Counted from the first letter of the stretch, positions 46,495-58,241 are shown. The stretch: DNA of 64,000 bases from Pelobates cultripes (GCA_933207985.1 OW240912.1:80439362-80503361), one strand, 5' to 3'. Notes: generated from the sequence alone by a model not told the origin. A program made the numbers and translations.

Positions 46495-48281
46495 GTAAGA
46501 AACATCCTCTAATTACAAAAATAATTTGTACAGCAAGCCTTTTAAGAAACACATAATAAAATGACTAATGTCAGGTCAGCTTGAAGCCGCTTTTAGAAAA
46601 TGATTCAGAAAGAATGAGCCTAGAAAATAATTATGCAGTAAAACAGTGATACATTTTCTCCATTTTAAAATATTTGCTATTATGTATGCTAAGTATCAAC
46701 AGTAATTTATTTTTCGTGGTCACTGCCTGTATATATTTAACATTCATTTTCATTTCTAAACTAAGAATTGTTGTCATAACAATAATTGTTATTAAAAATT
46801 GACAGTAAGTAATGGATATAATCACAAGAATGGCATGCATCTCTGCTTTCCTATGGGAACGCATTGGATTTGCGGAGATCATCAATGGTAATGAGCTCAG
46901 CGAAAGATACTCCGCTTCCTCGCCGTTGACGTAATTTGTCCAGCGTCATTTAGGTGACTGAGAGTCAGGTAAACTCCCGGAAGTGCCTCTAGTGGCTGTC
47001 TTGGTACTGCAATTTAAAGCAACACTGTCATGGCTGCATCAAATTTTTTTTTTTAACCCCCCCTCCCGACTCCACTACATCTAATTGCACCCCTAAGCTC
47101 CCCATATTACCTATTTTTTAATCTTTATTTTGTGCCCGGACCTAGGTCCTGGGTGCCGCCATCTTTGTGTGGGCTGATGAAGGCCCTGTGGGACACATCA
47201 TCTGCCCACACTAAATAGCCCTGTAAAATTCCCGCGCATCCCCAGTTAAACACTTGGGTTTTTGCTATTGTCTAAAATTTGGACTTCTGACGAATGAATA
47301 GAAATTTCAAACGAATGTCGGTATTCATTGTTCATTGTTTTTTGTTGTACTTTTTTCAATATTTTACTGAAGGAAGAGAATGCTTTGGTTATTTTAATTA
47401 TGTTTGGAATGCACACTTGATGCATGCTAGTTTCTTTTAATATCCTGAATGGCAAGAAAAACATGTATTTAAGCGATATTTTCAATTGTCATAAACCTTG
47501 TCTTTGTGACGGGCTAAATAATTCTTCCAACCTTTATCTGTGGCTATAAGGGCTTTTTGACTACAATTGAGGGTGTAGCATCATGGTTGATGGAGCTGCA
47601 ATTCGGGTCGGTAGAGTTCATCTACTATGGCAAAGGGAAAATTGAAGAAGAGCGGTTTCATTTACTTTAGATGGTTTATTTACTAAACAGTGAATGGTGG
47701 TGATACGAAAACCAAGTTGCAAAGCACGAGTGACCTTGGTGAGTGACCCTGGGGTTTACTCACAAAATCCAAAATTGTCATTTTGAATAAAATAAATAAA
47801 TTAGAGAATGATTCCAACTTTGCTATTTGTGTCTGACATTTGCACTTTGACTTTCATATCACTATATTTCATTGTTTAGTGAAGAAACACAGTGGTCACT
47901 CAAAGCAGGTTACATGGGTCCATTAGCTAAACATTGAATTTTTCTGAATGGACAAAATTTAGTGAAAATGACAGAATCCCTAGCTGATTGTCAATTCTCT
48001 TATTTACTAGATGACAATCGCAATTGGAATTGTGCCGTTTGGCCAAAGGCATTCGGTATTGACTTTAAAATCAGCAGTGCTTTTTGCATCTGAATACTAT
48101 ATAAAGTATAGGATTCAGACATTTACAAAGCACCAATTCTAAAGAAAATGTAGGATGCACATTCACAAATTATCGTTCACTTGCTTTTTGCAAGCAAACA
48201 ATAATCAATACTATTGTCCTCCTGGCAAAGCTAGCAGCCAGCAATAAAAAAAAACCCAAAACAAACGTCAGTCATGTAAGG
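46495..48281. other. intronic sequence with TTAA-element fragments
   Basis: 46835-47018 contains CTTTCCTATGGGAACGCATT, GCGTCATTTAGGTGACTGAG and GAAGTGCCTCTAGTGGCTGT, modules of the TTAA families. 47019 opens TTAAAGCAACACTGTCATGG, another element left end without a right end. 47770-47930 holds a dispersed TTCAC-type repeat fragment. Confidence 0.5.
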
Positions 48282-48474
48282 TTTAAAGGAACACTCCCGG
48301 CACTCTAACAACTTCATCAAAATTGAGTTGTTCTGGAGCCAGGAGGTCCCTGGCGTTTCCTTAGCTTTAGGGGTTAAACCATTACCAATACTGATTGGAT
48401 TAAAGCATCAGCTGACTGCTCTGAGTCACTCAGCAGCCCCCATGCCTCTCAGCAGAATAGAAATAACAGAGCCG

Positions 48475-48580
48475 CAACGCCAAATAATATGCAAAAAGAG
48501 ATTTATTCAATTTAACGTGGATTACGCAGCATTTCAACACACACTGTGCCTTTGTCAAGCCCGAAATCCATATAACACAA
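48475..48580 (-). repeat. fragment related to the GAAA-core foldback type
   Basis: On the minus strand it reads GCTTGACAAAGGCACAGTGT, GTGTTGAAATGCTGCGTAA, then TTGAATAAATCTCTTTTTGC. The order (GA-AAGGC, GAAATGCTGCG, AATAAAT, then a short-unit end) parallels the palindrome arm at 6760-6877 (GAGGAAGACCC, GAAACGTCG, AATAAATAC). Confidence 0.4.
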
Positions 48581-49154
48581 TACAATGTCAATATCCAGTT
48601 AATTACATCAATCAGCACATGTACTGGCCCTAGCAGAAGTACATTACAATTAAAAACTAACTTTTTATGTGATCCCTTATACAACCAAAAAGGAAAACCA
48701 CATCCACATATATAGCCACAAATATAGAATCATAATATATTCAAAATGACAACTATTGGAAAAAGTTAAGCAAAATAAATAATACATTTATCTTGATGAT
48801 ATAACTTGTCTTGGAAGGAAAAGGCAAATACAACCTGTTCTAATCAGATATAGTCACATAAATACATGGCTGGGCACCGTTAGTTCTATTCTTACACTTG
48901 AAGGCCTTGGAGGCTGGTCTTGGGAACCTGCACCCATGCTTCATATTAGGAGTGCTGAGTCTCTATATGTACTACATGAGGTCTGTGACTTCCATTAATT
49001 GATTTTCTAAAAGTGGATGTGGACAGAGACAGTGAGGAACAGTGCTGGAGAGCCAACCTTAGGGTTAAACTGTTCATGAACAGTTAAGACCCTAAATATA
49101 AGGAAGCACCAGGGACCTCCTTGCAGGGCTGGCACCGTAACAACTTAATTTTAA

Positions 49155-49631
49155 TTAAAGGGACACTGTAGTCACTATAACCACGTTGTCTCTTTTGAAT
49201 TGGTTATAGTGCCTGGAGTGACCTGGCACTGTCCCTCCATTCAGTGTTGCACCATGTTTGTGCAGTATGCCACAAAATAAGAGTCCCTGGCCACCCACAG
49301 TCCGGCCCCTTCTGTATGTGTAGCTAAGGCAGAGATTACACACTTCCTTGTCATACCCATTCATACCGTCAGTTGGAGCTCTGACAGGTTAAAAGCAGTC
49401 AGCTGACACTCTCAGCCAATCACAGCTGCCCATTGCTGCTCAGGGTAATATTTCCTTATTAGCCAAAGCAGCACAGAGGGGATGGACTGCCGGGGTCTCT
49501 TGTTTAGCATTAAAACATTACACCATTAAAAACTGTTTAATGCTGAAAGAAATGATGGCACCAGGGGACTCCATACACCATAACCAGTTTAATGAGATGA
49601 AGCAGATACAATGCCTACGGTGTCCCTTTAA
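49155..49631 (-). mobile_element. TTAA-type element, family C (reverse copy)
   Basis: Bounded by TTAA, 477 bp, opposite in orientation to 40103-40581 and collinear with it end to end. It lies in the intron downstream of exon 2, about 9 kb from its partner, so the pair flanks exon 2 as an inverted repeat. Confidence 0.9.
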
Positions 49632-49976
49632 GTTGTTATGCTTCCCTAATTGTTCATTTAAGTCATATGGTGGTTGGACAGCATTTGCTAGCCAGCCATC
49701 ACAGGAAAAAGTAAATAAATAAATACAAGCCTAAATATGACCCCACTTAACTATAGTAAGGTATAAAATATACCCCAGGTAACAGGGTATCTCCTAAACC
49801 GTGAGTATAGGGTTTGAGCTACATTTTAATAATGGTGATGTACATGTCACTTTCCATCTCCCTTCCCCTATCCGTGGTAGTGGTTGGGGACTCTAAAATT
49901 GGTACGTGTGGACATCTGTACGTCCTCCCTAGCTCCCACTCATAGGCAGCCATTAAGGGCCTGAATATATATAATA

Positions 49977-51395
49977 TAGTTGTAATCAAAATTATTCAGC
50001 CCCTATTGAAAATCAGGTTTATTGTTAAAATGTACAGACTTTAAGTTATTTGCAATGATCAAATCAAACAAAAGAATTTGAAATAGCTCAACACAACAAA
50101 TGCTTCAAGTGGTTTCCCCAAATCCAACTGAAAATGCAACATATGATTTTCCAGTCTCAAAATTATTCAATCCCCTGAATTTAATCCCTCACAGCAGCAC
50201 AAATATGCAAACTATGTGTTGTCTCAAGCACACTTGATGCAACTAATCAAGCCTTCATTAGTTGCACCAGTGTACTTGAGCTGGAACACTTAAAATACCT
50301 GGATACAAAAAGACAGCGAATGCACTGAATGTTCCTAGAGACACCACTGGAAACATAGTTCGCAACTTCAAAGTTGAAGGAACAATGATTACACTACCTG
50401 GACGGGGCAGAAAAAGGAAGCTATTAGAGACTGCAACCAATTTTCTGAGAAGGCAGGTTGTGAAAAAGACCTACAGCAAGACTTGGTGGCAACAGGCTCT
50501 GAGGTTTCAGTGAGCATAGTAAGGCGTGTACGAAACGCAGACGGTTTCCATACCAATGCTCCAAGATGAACACCACTACTGGCTTAAAAGCACAAGAAAC
50601 ATCGGCTCCAATATGCTCAAAATCATATGAATAAGCCACAGACATATTGGAATTCTGTTTTGTGGAGCTATGAAACAAAACTGGAACTTTTCGGCCCAGT
50701 GGATCAGCAGTATGTCTGGAGGAAGAAGAATGAAGCATATGCTAAAAGAACACTCCGCTTACAGTTAAGCACGGTGGTGGCTTAGTGATGTTCTGGGGCT
50801 GCTTTGCATCCTCTGGAAAGCAAGATAGATTAATTGAAATATCAGGAAATACTAGGAGAAAGTGTCATGCCGTCTGTGAGGAAGCTGAAGCTTGGGCGTT
50901 ATTGGACCTTCCAACAAGACAATGATTCCAAGCATACCTCAAATTCCACAAAGTCTTGGAATTGCAAACGAAGTCCTGAAAAATTCACCAGTCAAATCTG
51001 TGGTGGGATTTGAAGAAGGTGGTTACAGCACGCAAACCCAAGAATATTACTGAACTGTAGGCCAGTGCTCATGAGCAAATGGCTAATATTCCTCAGGAAC
51101 GCTGCCAGAAGCTGCTGTCTGGCTACGCATCTCACTTGAAGCATGTCATACCAGCAAAAGGGTGCTCTACTAAGTACTAAAGATGCTTGCCATGAAGGAG
51201 GCTGAATCATTTTGAGACTGGAGAAGTCATTTTTAAGTTGCATTTTCAGTTCAAATTTGGTAAAACACTTAAAGCATTTGTTGTGTTGAGCTATTTCAAT
51301 TTTTTTCATTTGTTCATTGCAAACAGCTGAAAGTCTGTACATTTTGATAATAAAACCGATTTTCAATGAGGGTTGAAAAATGTTGATTACAACTG
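49977..51395 (+). mobile_element. decayed Tc1-like transposon
   Basis: Left terminus TAGTTGTAATCAAAATTATT and right terminus, reverse-complemented, CAGTTGTAATCAACATTTTT, flanked by TA (49975-49976 and 51396-51397). Length 1419 bp. Transposase relics run in plus orientation. Antisense open frames here (for example 50992-51579) are artefacts. Confidence 0.88.
50290..51180 (+). pseudogene. Tc1 transposase remnant
   Basis: LPGRGRKRKLLETATN at about 50393-50440 is the linker between the DNA-binding helices typical of Tc1 transposase. [14 protein letters not shown] near 50908-50950 holds the second catalytic Asp, and [16 protein letters not shown] at about 51001-51048 follows the DD34E block. The motifs lie in different frames with several indels, so it cannot make an enzyme. 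Confidence 0.85.
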
Positions 51396-51397
51396 TA

Positions 51398-52211
51398 TAT
51401 ATGTAGGACATGTCTTTGACCCCCCAGCACCCTCCCATTGGTGGAATTTGGGGACTGTTATAGAAACAAGGGGGGTGGTCCCTAACAGAACCAGCCCGGA
51501 TCTTTGCTGCCTCCACTTTCTTTTGTGATGTCGTAACATTGAAAAAGGAATTGGGGATACGTTCAGCCACAGTCCCCATGCAAAAAATGGGATCTATCCT
51601 GGAGTGGATTGCAGAATTAGTGTCAATGTGCTAGTCTATACTAAGCTGTGAAGTCAAACACCAATATTTCTGGGATGCTTTAAATACTGTCTGATATTTG
51701 GCACATCCTCATCTTAGGTGTGGGTTTGGCTGCTCAGCCAGGGATATCCAATTTGTGCAAGTGTTGATAAGGCAGTTTGCAACTCAGTAGTGTGTATTAT
51801 CTCTGAACATTAGGTTTATGTGCCATCCAGCAGCACTTTATTTGCCCTTGTATGTATTGCCACTGTGATATCGTTGTTCTTAGATGTTTGCACCTGCACC
51901 TAGCACTGTTAAAATGTTCTGAATTGACTAGCTGGGGTAACATCCTATGGCAGTGCCTCATTGAAAGTCACTGAGCTGTGCTGTATGGGATTCTACTGGT
52001 AGAATGGATCAATGTTTATTCCATAGCTGTGTGATTGAATTCATACACCTGTCAGTGGCTATTGGACAAATCATCCCATTATTAGTGTATGTTTGACTAT
52101 ACTTTATACTTTCTATTATTTTGTATAATACTTGAATGATTTACATTTACGTTAAGAAAACTAAAAACTAAGAGAACATGTATAATAATCATAATTATTT
52201 TTGTATTGCAG
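51398..52211. other. intronic sequence without recognised feature
   Basis: 51415-51480 (CCCCAGCACCCTCCCATTGG, GGGGACTGTTATAG) resembles the repeat at 49860-49950. The rest shows nothing supported before the exon 3 acceptor. Confidence 0.4.
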
Positions 52212-52266
52212 TTTGTGCATGCTCCTGGTGATATGGTTGTATAGAAAGTTCAATTCCATGGCACAG
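52212..52266 (+). CDS. third coding exon of the same membrane-protein gene
   Basis: Acceptor TTATTTTTGTATTGCAG (to 52211) and consensus donor CAG|GTAAGC (52267) bound 55 bp. The first base completes the split Cys codon. The rest reads LCMLLVIWLYRKFNSMAQ: hydrophobic, then basic. With the end of exon 2 it forms one membrane helix of about 19 residues (residues 29-47 of the 55 visible). The positive-inside rule then puts the glycosylatable N-terminus outside, as for the first helix of a 7TM receptor. The other two frames contain a stop or lack a phase match. No following exon was found to the window end. Confidence 0.58.
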
Positions 52267-52321
52267 GTAAGCATGTGTTTATATTTCTATTAAATTGTAT
52301 AGTTTGTATCTCGTTAATTGG

Positions 52322-52560
52322 TTAAAGGAATAGTAAAAGCACCACAATCACTTCATCTTCATGGAGTAATTTTGGGGCTGCAGACATGCTGTTGAAAACA
52401 GCGTAGTTCCTGAAATGTTCCATTCTTTTGCAATGCCCATCAGACATACAGCTACTAGGGGCTTAGGAAATAGGAAATCGATTCAATTATTGAATCTTAT
52501 TGACATTCAACATTAGCATGCAAAATATGCTGCAGTGAGGAGTTTAAATGTATAAAGAAA
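52322..52560. mobile_element. truncated TTAA-type element
   Basis: TTAAAGGAATAGTAAAAGCA, CACCACAATCACTTCATCTTC and a later AGCTACTAGGGGCTTAGG-type module. No right terminus found. Confidence 0.4.
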
Positions 52561-52788
52561 CACAGTGCACTAAACAAAAAAAGAAAAGAAAAATAATATA
52601 TATATATATATTTGTTAGTCTGTTCTTTAAATGTTATGAATTTTTATGTATTTAGTTTTTTGCTTTTTGTTTATACCGCTGTCCCCACATCATACACAGT
52701 AGTCTTTATTCACACAGAGCAGTCATTATTTAAGATCTGTATACAGAACAACAAAAGGCAAGGTATACACCAGGACAGTAAATATATA

Positions 52789-53092
52789 CACTGATCAGCC
52801 ACAACATTAAAACCACTGACGGGTGACGTGAATAAAATTGAAAAATAGGCAAGCTAAAAAAATCTAAATGATGGCTAGACTGGGTCAGAGTATGTCCAAA
52901 ACAGCAAGTTTATAGAGTTTTCCCGGTATTCAGTGGTTAATACCTACCAAATGTGGTGTACAGAAGGACAACCGGTAAATCTGCATCATGGCTATGGATG
53001 CCCAAGGCTCATTTATGCGCTTGGGGAGCGAAGGCTAGCAAGTCAGGTCACGTCACGCAGAAGAGTTATTATTGCTCAAATTGCTGAAAAAA
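52789..53092 (+). mobile_element. 5' part of a Tc1-like transposon
   Basis: Begins after TA with CACTGATCAGCCACAACATT. It continues through the DNA-binding N-terminal part of the transposase, recognisable in GATGGCTAGACTGGGTCAGA, CCCGGTATTCAGTGGTTAAT and GGGGAGCGAAGGCTAGC, with stops and indels. It ends near the TTAA element at 53124. The 3' stump of the same family is at 6487. Confidence 0.82.
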
Positions 53093-53123
53093 TATAAAGG
53101 GGACCTGTCATGCCCCAAACAAC

Positions 53124-54988
53124 TTAACCCCTTAAGGACACAGCTTCAGAAGCTTGTCTTACGCTTAAGGACAAAGGCCATTTTTTTCCCGTTTGTATTT
53201 AAAGCAATTTGCATCTTTGTCATTTATTGCACCAACACATATTATACATTGTTTTTTTAGAGGGCAAATAGGGCTTTAATTTGATGTCACATATACATAG
53301 ATACATTCTCATTAATTTTATAAAAATGCCAAAACATTGGAGAAAAAAAAATAAAAAATATTTTTTTTCCACACTTTTGGAAATAATATCGTGTGCATAA
53401 TATGTCCAGCTTAGAAAAAGTAATTCAAATTAAATTCATTTATGTGTCTTGATTTATAGAGTACATCATATGTATAGGATTTTGAAAGCTACAGGTCACA
53501 AAATACAAGGACTAAAATAAAATTTCAATTTGCAACAATTTTAGAATTTGGTATGTTTGTCTTGTAGGTTAAGTAACCATCACAGAAAACAAAATTGCCA
53601 CACAAAAGTATATATTTATATAAAGTAGACATCACAGGCTATTTACCTAAGGTTAGTTTGACACTTTTTACGTAGCCATTTCATAGCCTATCTCTGCTAA
53701 ATATTGGAGTAAAATTGTGGTTTTTCTCTATTTTGGCATATACACATATAACAAGGTTTTTATAATGTGTGCACAGAACCCCATATTGTGTTCAGCTACA
53801 TCTGCTGAGTATAACGATACCCCCATTGTATGCCTTTGGCTCTTTTCTGTAAAGCTACAGTGCAATATAAGAGACAAGGCTATTTCAGTTTCTATAGTTA
53901 GAATTTTTGTAGATGGATTTGACGGGCCTATGTCTTATTTTAGGGTATTATAGCAGTGTGACTGTTCAAATAACCCCACAAAGGGCTTTCATTTGATAAA
54001 CCCCAGGGTTCTTATATGGTGTATATTGTGCCTTAACTTGTCACCATTTTTTCACCAATTTATGTCAATGTTTGTGGTGAGGGGAGGGAACAATTGCATT
54101 TTTACATATGTTTCTTACACTTAATATGTACCACTGTCATAAAAATCCCCAAATTATACTCAGTTACACTTTCTGAGTAAAACAATATGCCAAATGTATG
54201 ACCTAGACACTATTTTGTGAAGTTACAGTGCTGTAAAAGAGACGTGACAAGTTCAGGTTTTTAAGTGTGAGTTTTCATGGAGGTTTTTGATGCGTCCGTG
54301 TCCCACTTTGGAGCACTTGAGCAGGCTACATATTACAACTACACCATAAAGACATACCATTTCTTAAAGAAGACCTCCCAGGGTATTTGAAAAGGCATAT
54401 TTTGATCCTTAGCGTGGGATAATTTTTTCGCTAGCTTGTACCAAGTGTAGTGGTAATAAGCATTTTTTCTGCCTTTTTGACACACAAAGTGAGTTTGCAC
54501 AGTATATTTTGCAAATCGTATGAGTGCTACGACTGTTTAATACTTTATATGTTGCCCAGCTATGTCGGCTGAGTACAGCAATACCCCCATATGTACCTTT
54601 GCCAGGTATATGTGGACATCGAGGGGCACATTTGAGACACAGCCATTCCATTTTTTTTCAAACTTTAAATTTTTATGCTGTGCTCATGTCTCATTTTAGA
54701 GTGTTTTACCAGGCTATATAATCCAAATACCACATAAAGCCAAACCATTTCTTAAATAAAACATCCCAGGGTATTTCAAAAGGCATATTTTGAACCTTAG
54801 TGTGGGATCATTTTTCCTCTAGCTTGTACCAAGTGTAGTGGTAATAAGCGTTTTTTCAGCAATAACCCCATATGTACCTTTGCCAGGTATATGTGGACAT
54901 GGAAGGGGCACATTTGAGACGCAGCCATTCCGTTTTTTTCTAACTTTGAATGACTGACCAGGTCCGTCATTCGTCCTTAAGGCGTTAA
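53124..54988. mobile_element. 1.9-kb TTAA element of the CCCCTTAAGGAC type with internal repeats
   Basis: Terminal inverted repeats TTAACCCCTTAAGGACA and GTCCTTAAGGCGTTAA close on TTAA. The interior holds degenerate tandem units of about 300-400 bp, recognisable by GCTGAGTA...AATACCCCCAT at about 53797, 54162, 54559 and 54857. No transposase is recognised. The 80-bp element at 19404 has the same ends. Confidence 0.75.
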
Positions 54989-55571
54989 GCACAACATTCT
55001 ATCTGTACATTGTTTTAGTCAATGCATCGTGTGCCAACGTCACTGAGGATTTTTGCCCTGCTAGGTGACGCATCAGAGTACCCATGATGACCCCTGTCCA
55101 CCTTTGAAAGGCCTCTAATTACCCACAGAGGCGTTACATATAAGGTTGCCTCCTATGCGGATGACCTACTATACTATAGTGACCTACTATAGATAATCCA
55201 CACGTTTCATTGCCGAACCTACTAGCGGCCTTCGCCACATATTGCCGAATCTCCAATTTAAAACTCAACACTGAAAACGGAAGCGTTTCCAGTTGCTTTA
55301 GCCCCAGAACGATCAAATGGTGTACAAGCAAAATACCTCGGAATATGGCTCACAAATGACCCTAGTCAGCTTTACCAGGAAAACTTCCTCCCTATACTCT
55401 GCACACTGCACAAGGATTTACTGTAATGGGAAGAACTATGTGTCTCATGGTTTGGCAGGATCAACTCCATCAAAATGAACCTGCTGCCATGTCTACTCAA
55501 CTTGTTTCAAACAGTTCTGATTGCGATCCCTTAGGCCTACTTCCGCACACTAGGATCCATACTGCTTCGGT

Positions 55572-57297
55572 CAGTGGCGGATCCAGAGCCTGATCTCGGG
55601 TGGGGCACTTGTAGATTATTTAAATAAATAATCCAGGCACAATAACCACTACAACTCAGTTTAGTAGTTATGGCGCCAGTAGTGCCAGGATCCCATCCTA
55701 GAGTAAGTAGTCAAACCGTTTAAGAACAGTTTGACAACTTACCTGGGGTCTGCTGGAATATAGGGCAAAGGAGCAGTGGTATGTGTTAGGGGTGAAGTGT
55801 GTGTGAAAGGTGCAGTGTGTGTGTGAGCGGTGAAGTGTGTGCGTGAGTGCGTGAGGGTGGCAGTGTATGTCAGGGTTGCAGTGTGTGTGTTGGGGGCAGT
55901 GTATGTGTGGGGCAGTGTGTGTGTGAGAGAGCTGCAGTGTGTGTGTGTGTGTGTGTGTGAGCGGTGCAGTGTGTATGTGAGGGTGGCAGTGTTTGTGAGA
56001 GTTGCAGTGTGTGTGTGTGTTTGGGGCAGTGTGTGTAATGGGGCAGTGTTTGTGGGGTAGTGTGTGTAGTGTGTGTATGGGGGCAGTGTTTGTGGGGCAG
56101 TGTGTGTAGTTCGTGTTTGTGGGGCAGTGTGTGTATGGGTGTGCAGTGTGTGTGTATGGGGGCAGTGTTTGTGGGGCAGTGTGTGTTTATGGGGGTAGTG
56201 TGTGCAGTGTATGTATGGGGGGCAGTGTGTGTTTGTGGGGCAATGTTTGTGGGGAAGTGTGTGTATGTGGGTAGTGTTTGTGAGGCAGTGTTTGTGGGGC
56301 AGTGTGTGTATGGGGGGCAGTGTGTGTATGGAGGGCAGTGTTTATGGGGCAGTGTTTGTGGGGCAGTGTGTGCAGTGTGTGTATGGGAGGCAGTGTTTGT
56401 GGGGCAGTGTGTACAGTGTGTGTATGGGGGGTAGTGTTTGTGGGGCAGTGTGTGCAGTGTGTGTATGGGGGCAATGTTTGTGGGGCAGTGTGTGTATGTG
56501 TTTGTGGGGCAGTGTGTGCAGTGTGTGTAGGGGGGCAGTGTTTGTGGGGCAGTGTGTGCAGTGTGTATAGGGGCAGTGTTTGGGGCAGTGTTTGTGGGGC
56601 AGTGTGTTCAGTGTGTGTATGGGGGGCAGTGTGTTTGTGGGGCAGTGTGTGTATGAGGGGCAGTGTTTGTGGGGCAGTGTGTGCATGGGGGCAGTGTTTG
56701 TGGGGCAGTGTGTGTAGTGTGTGTATGGGGGGCAGTGTTTGTATAGGTGTGCAGTGTGTGTATGGGAGGCAGTGTTTGTGGGGAAGTGTGTGTATGGGGG
56801 GCAGTGTTTGTATGGGGGAAGGAGGGTAGGGGGGCTTTTTAATTTTTATTTTTTTTAATGAATAAAAAATATATACTTTATGTCCCCCCCTCCCTTCTTA
56901 CCATTACTGGGAGGAGGGGGGACATTTCTGGATCCCTGGTGGTCCGGTGGGGATTCCCTGGTGGTCCCGGTGGTGGTGAGATGAACTCTAGACCATAGCT
57001 AGAGCGTGGTAACCGCGTCAACGCTCCGTGCTCGCGATAGTAGGACCCGGAGGAGCTGCAGGTAAGAGCTCCCGGGTCCTCTCTCCTCCCTCTCCCTCCC
57101 TTGCTGGCTGTCAGTAATGTGCCTGCAGACCGGGGAGGGAGATCTCTGAATCTCTGATCTCCCTCCCCGGTCCGCAGGCACATTGCAGGGCTGGCACTTG
57201 GCCAATGCCAGCCCTGCATTAGCCGGCAGGGGAGAATCTCGGGGGGAGGTGGGGGGAATTGCCCTGTTGCCTCCCCCCCCCCTCGGATCCTCCACTG
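55572..57297. mobile_element. non-autonomous hAT element inserted in L1 ORF2
   Basis: Ends CAGTGGCGGATCCAGAG and, reverse-complemented, CAGTGGAGGATCCGAGG are flanked by a perfect 8-bp duplication GCTTCGGT (55564-55571 and 57298-57305). Rejoining the flanks restores collinear L1 sequence. The interior has a G/T-rich minisatellite and two strong hairpins (57117-57183 with GACCGGGGAGGGAGATC arms, and 57184-57218 with TGCAGGGCTGGCA arms). No transposase. Confidence 0.93.
55790..56825. repeat. G/T-rich minisatellite in the hAT element
   Basis: Irregular units of GGGGCAGTGTTTGTGGGGCA and GTGTGTGTATGGGG, starting as GTGTGTGAGCGGTGCAGTGT. Three frames are open over hundreds of bases only because of composition. 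Confidence 0.92.
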
Positions 57298-58241
57298 GCT
57301 TCGGTTTATATGGAGGACTGGACCACCGTGATTAAAACAGACACAGCTTACACTTCTGAAATGTCTTGGCGGAACTGGTTTACCATCCATTCAGCTATGC
57401 TACCGAGCTACGCACCTCCTGTGCCTGATTGATGGTGCACTACCACCAATTTATCGGTGCAACTCTGCGAGTCTGGACCTCGCTCAGTTACAAACACCAA
57501 CTCGCAACCAAACCAACTCCCCTTACTTCTTTAACATATAACCCGGAAGTAGCGGGCGGCCTTACACCACAAGATTTACTGGACTTTTTAGACTCGCACT
57601 GGCCCTACATCGGGCGCTTGTGCTCTGCTAGAAAACTGAAACCATTGGCGGACGTGCTCACACAAGAGTTCGAGACGGGGCTTCACAGATTCAGGTATCA
57701 CCAGATCCAATCTTTCTTAGCTTTCCTTTCTTGGAAACACCTTGTCCATTTGGAACACTTTGCTTGCATAGAGAGCACCTTATCTCCAATCCCTATGGCA
57801 CATTGCTGACATCAACGCAGAGAACACCTCCTACATACATGGCGAATCCACAGGAGTCATACGATCTGAGAATCTATGGGAAAAAATCCACATACTTCCA
57901 CACCAAGGTGCAACCAGCTCTAAACTGCAGAAAGTTAACTATAACTTGCTTACAGGCTGGTACAGGACACCTGCGAGACTATACCGTATGATCGTGGCCC
58001 CTAAGGCAACATGTTGGAGATTTGAGACTGCGGGCGGCACAGTCCTCTACATATGGTAGATGTGTCCTATGATATCCCTGTAGTGGAGGAGGATACACGG
58101 CCCGATCACAGAAATCCTGAACTAGGACCTCCTGCTGCAGCTCATTTTGATGCTGCTTCACCATATGAAATTACTGATTCTGGCTTATAAGAAGTCCCTT
58201 ATCAGGCATTTGTTGAACTGATATAGATCCAATTTGATCTT

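Larger units (their letters stand above)
48282..49660. mobile_element. TTAA-type element with secondary insertions
   Basis: Left end TTTAAAGGAACACTCCCGGC with AGTTGTTCTGGAGCCAGGAG. A mirrored part lies at 49064-49150 (GCACCAGGGACCTCCTTGC, GGCACCGTAACAACTTAA) and continues as GTTGTTATGCTTCCC after 49631. A family-C element (49155-49631) splits the right part. The left part is interrupted by the block at 48475-48580. The right terminus is not recognisable. Confidence 0.5.

Noticed and set aside
50992..51579. 195-codon minus-strand frame
   Set aside because: It is antisense to the Tc1 transposase relic and runs out past its terminus. No independent motif or splice support.
56060..56829. Open frames of 95-175 codons in both strands
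   Set aside because: Products of the G/T-rich minisatellite in the hAT element at 55572-57297.
57429..57809. 126-codon plus-strand frame as a host gene
   Set aside because: Its sequence and the flanking YADD and CWRF motifs identify it as part of an L1 ORF2 remnant.
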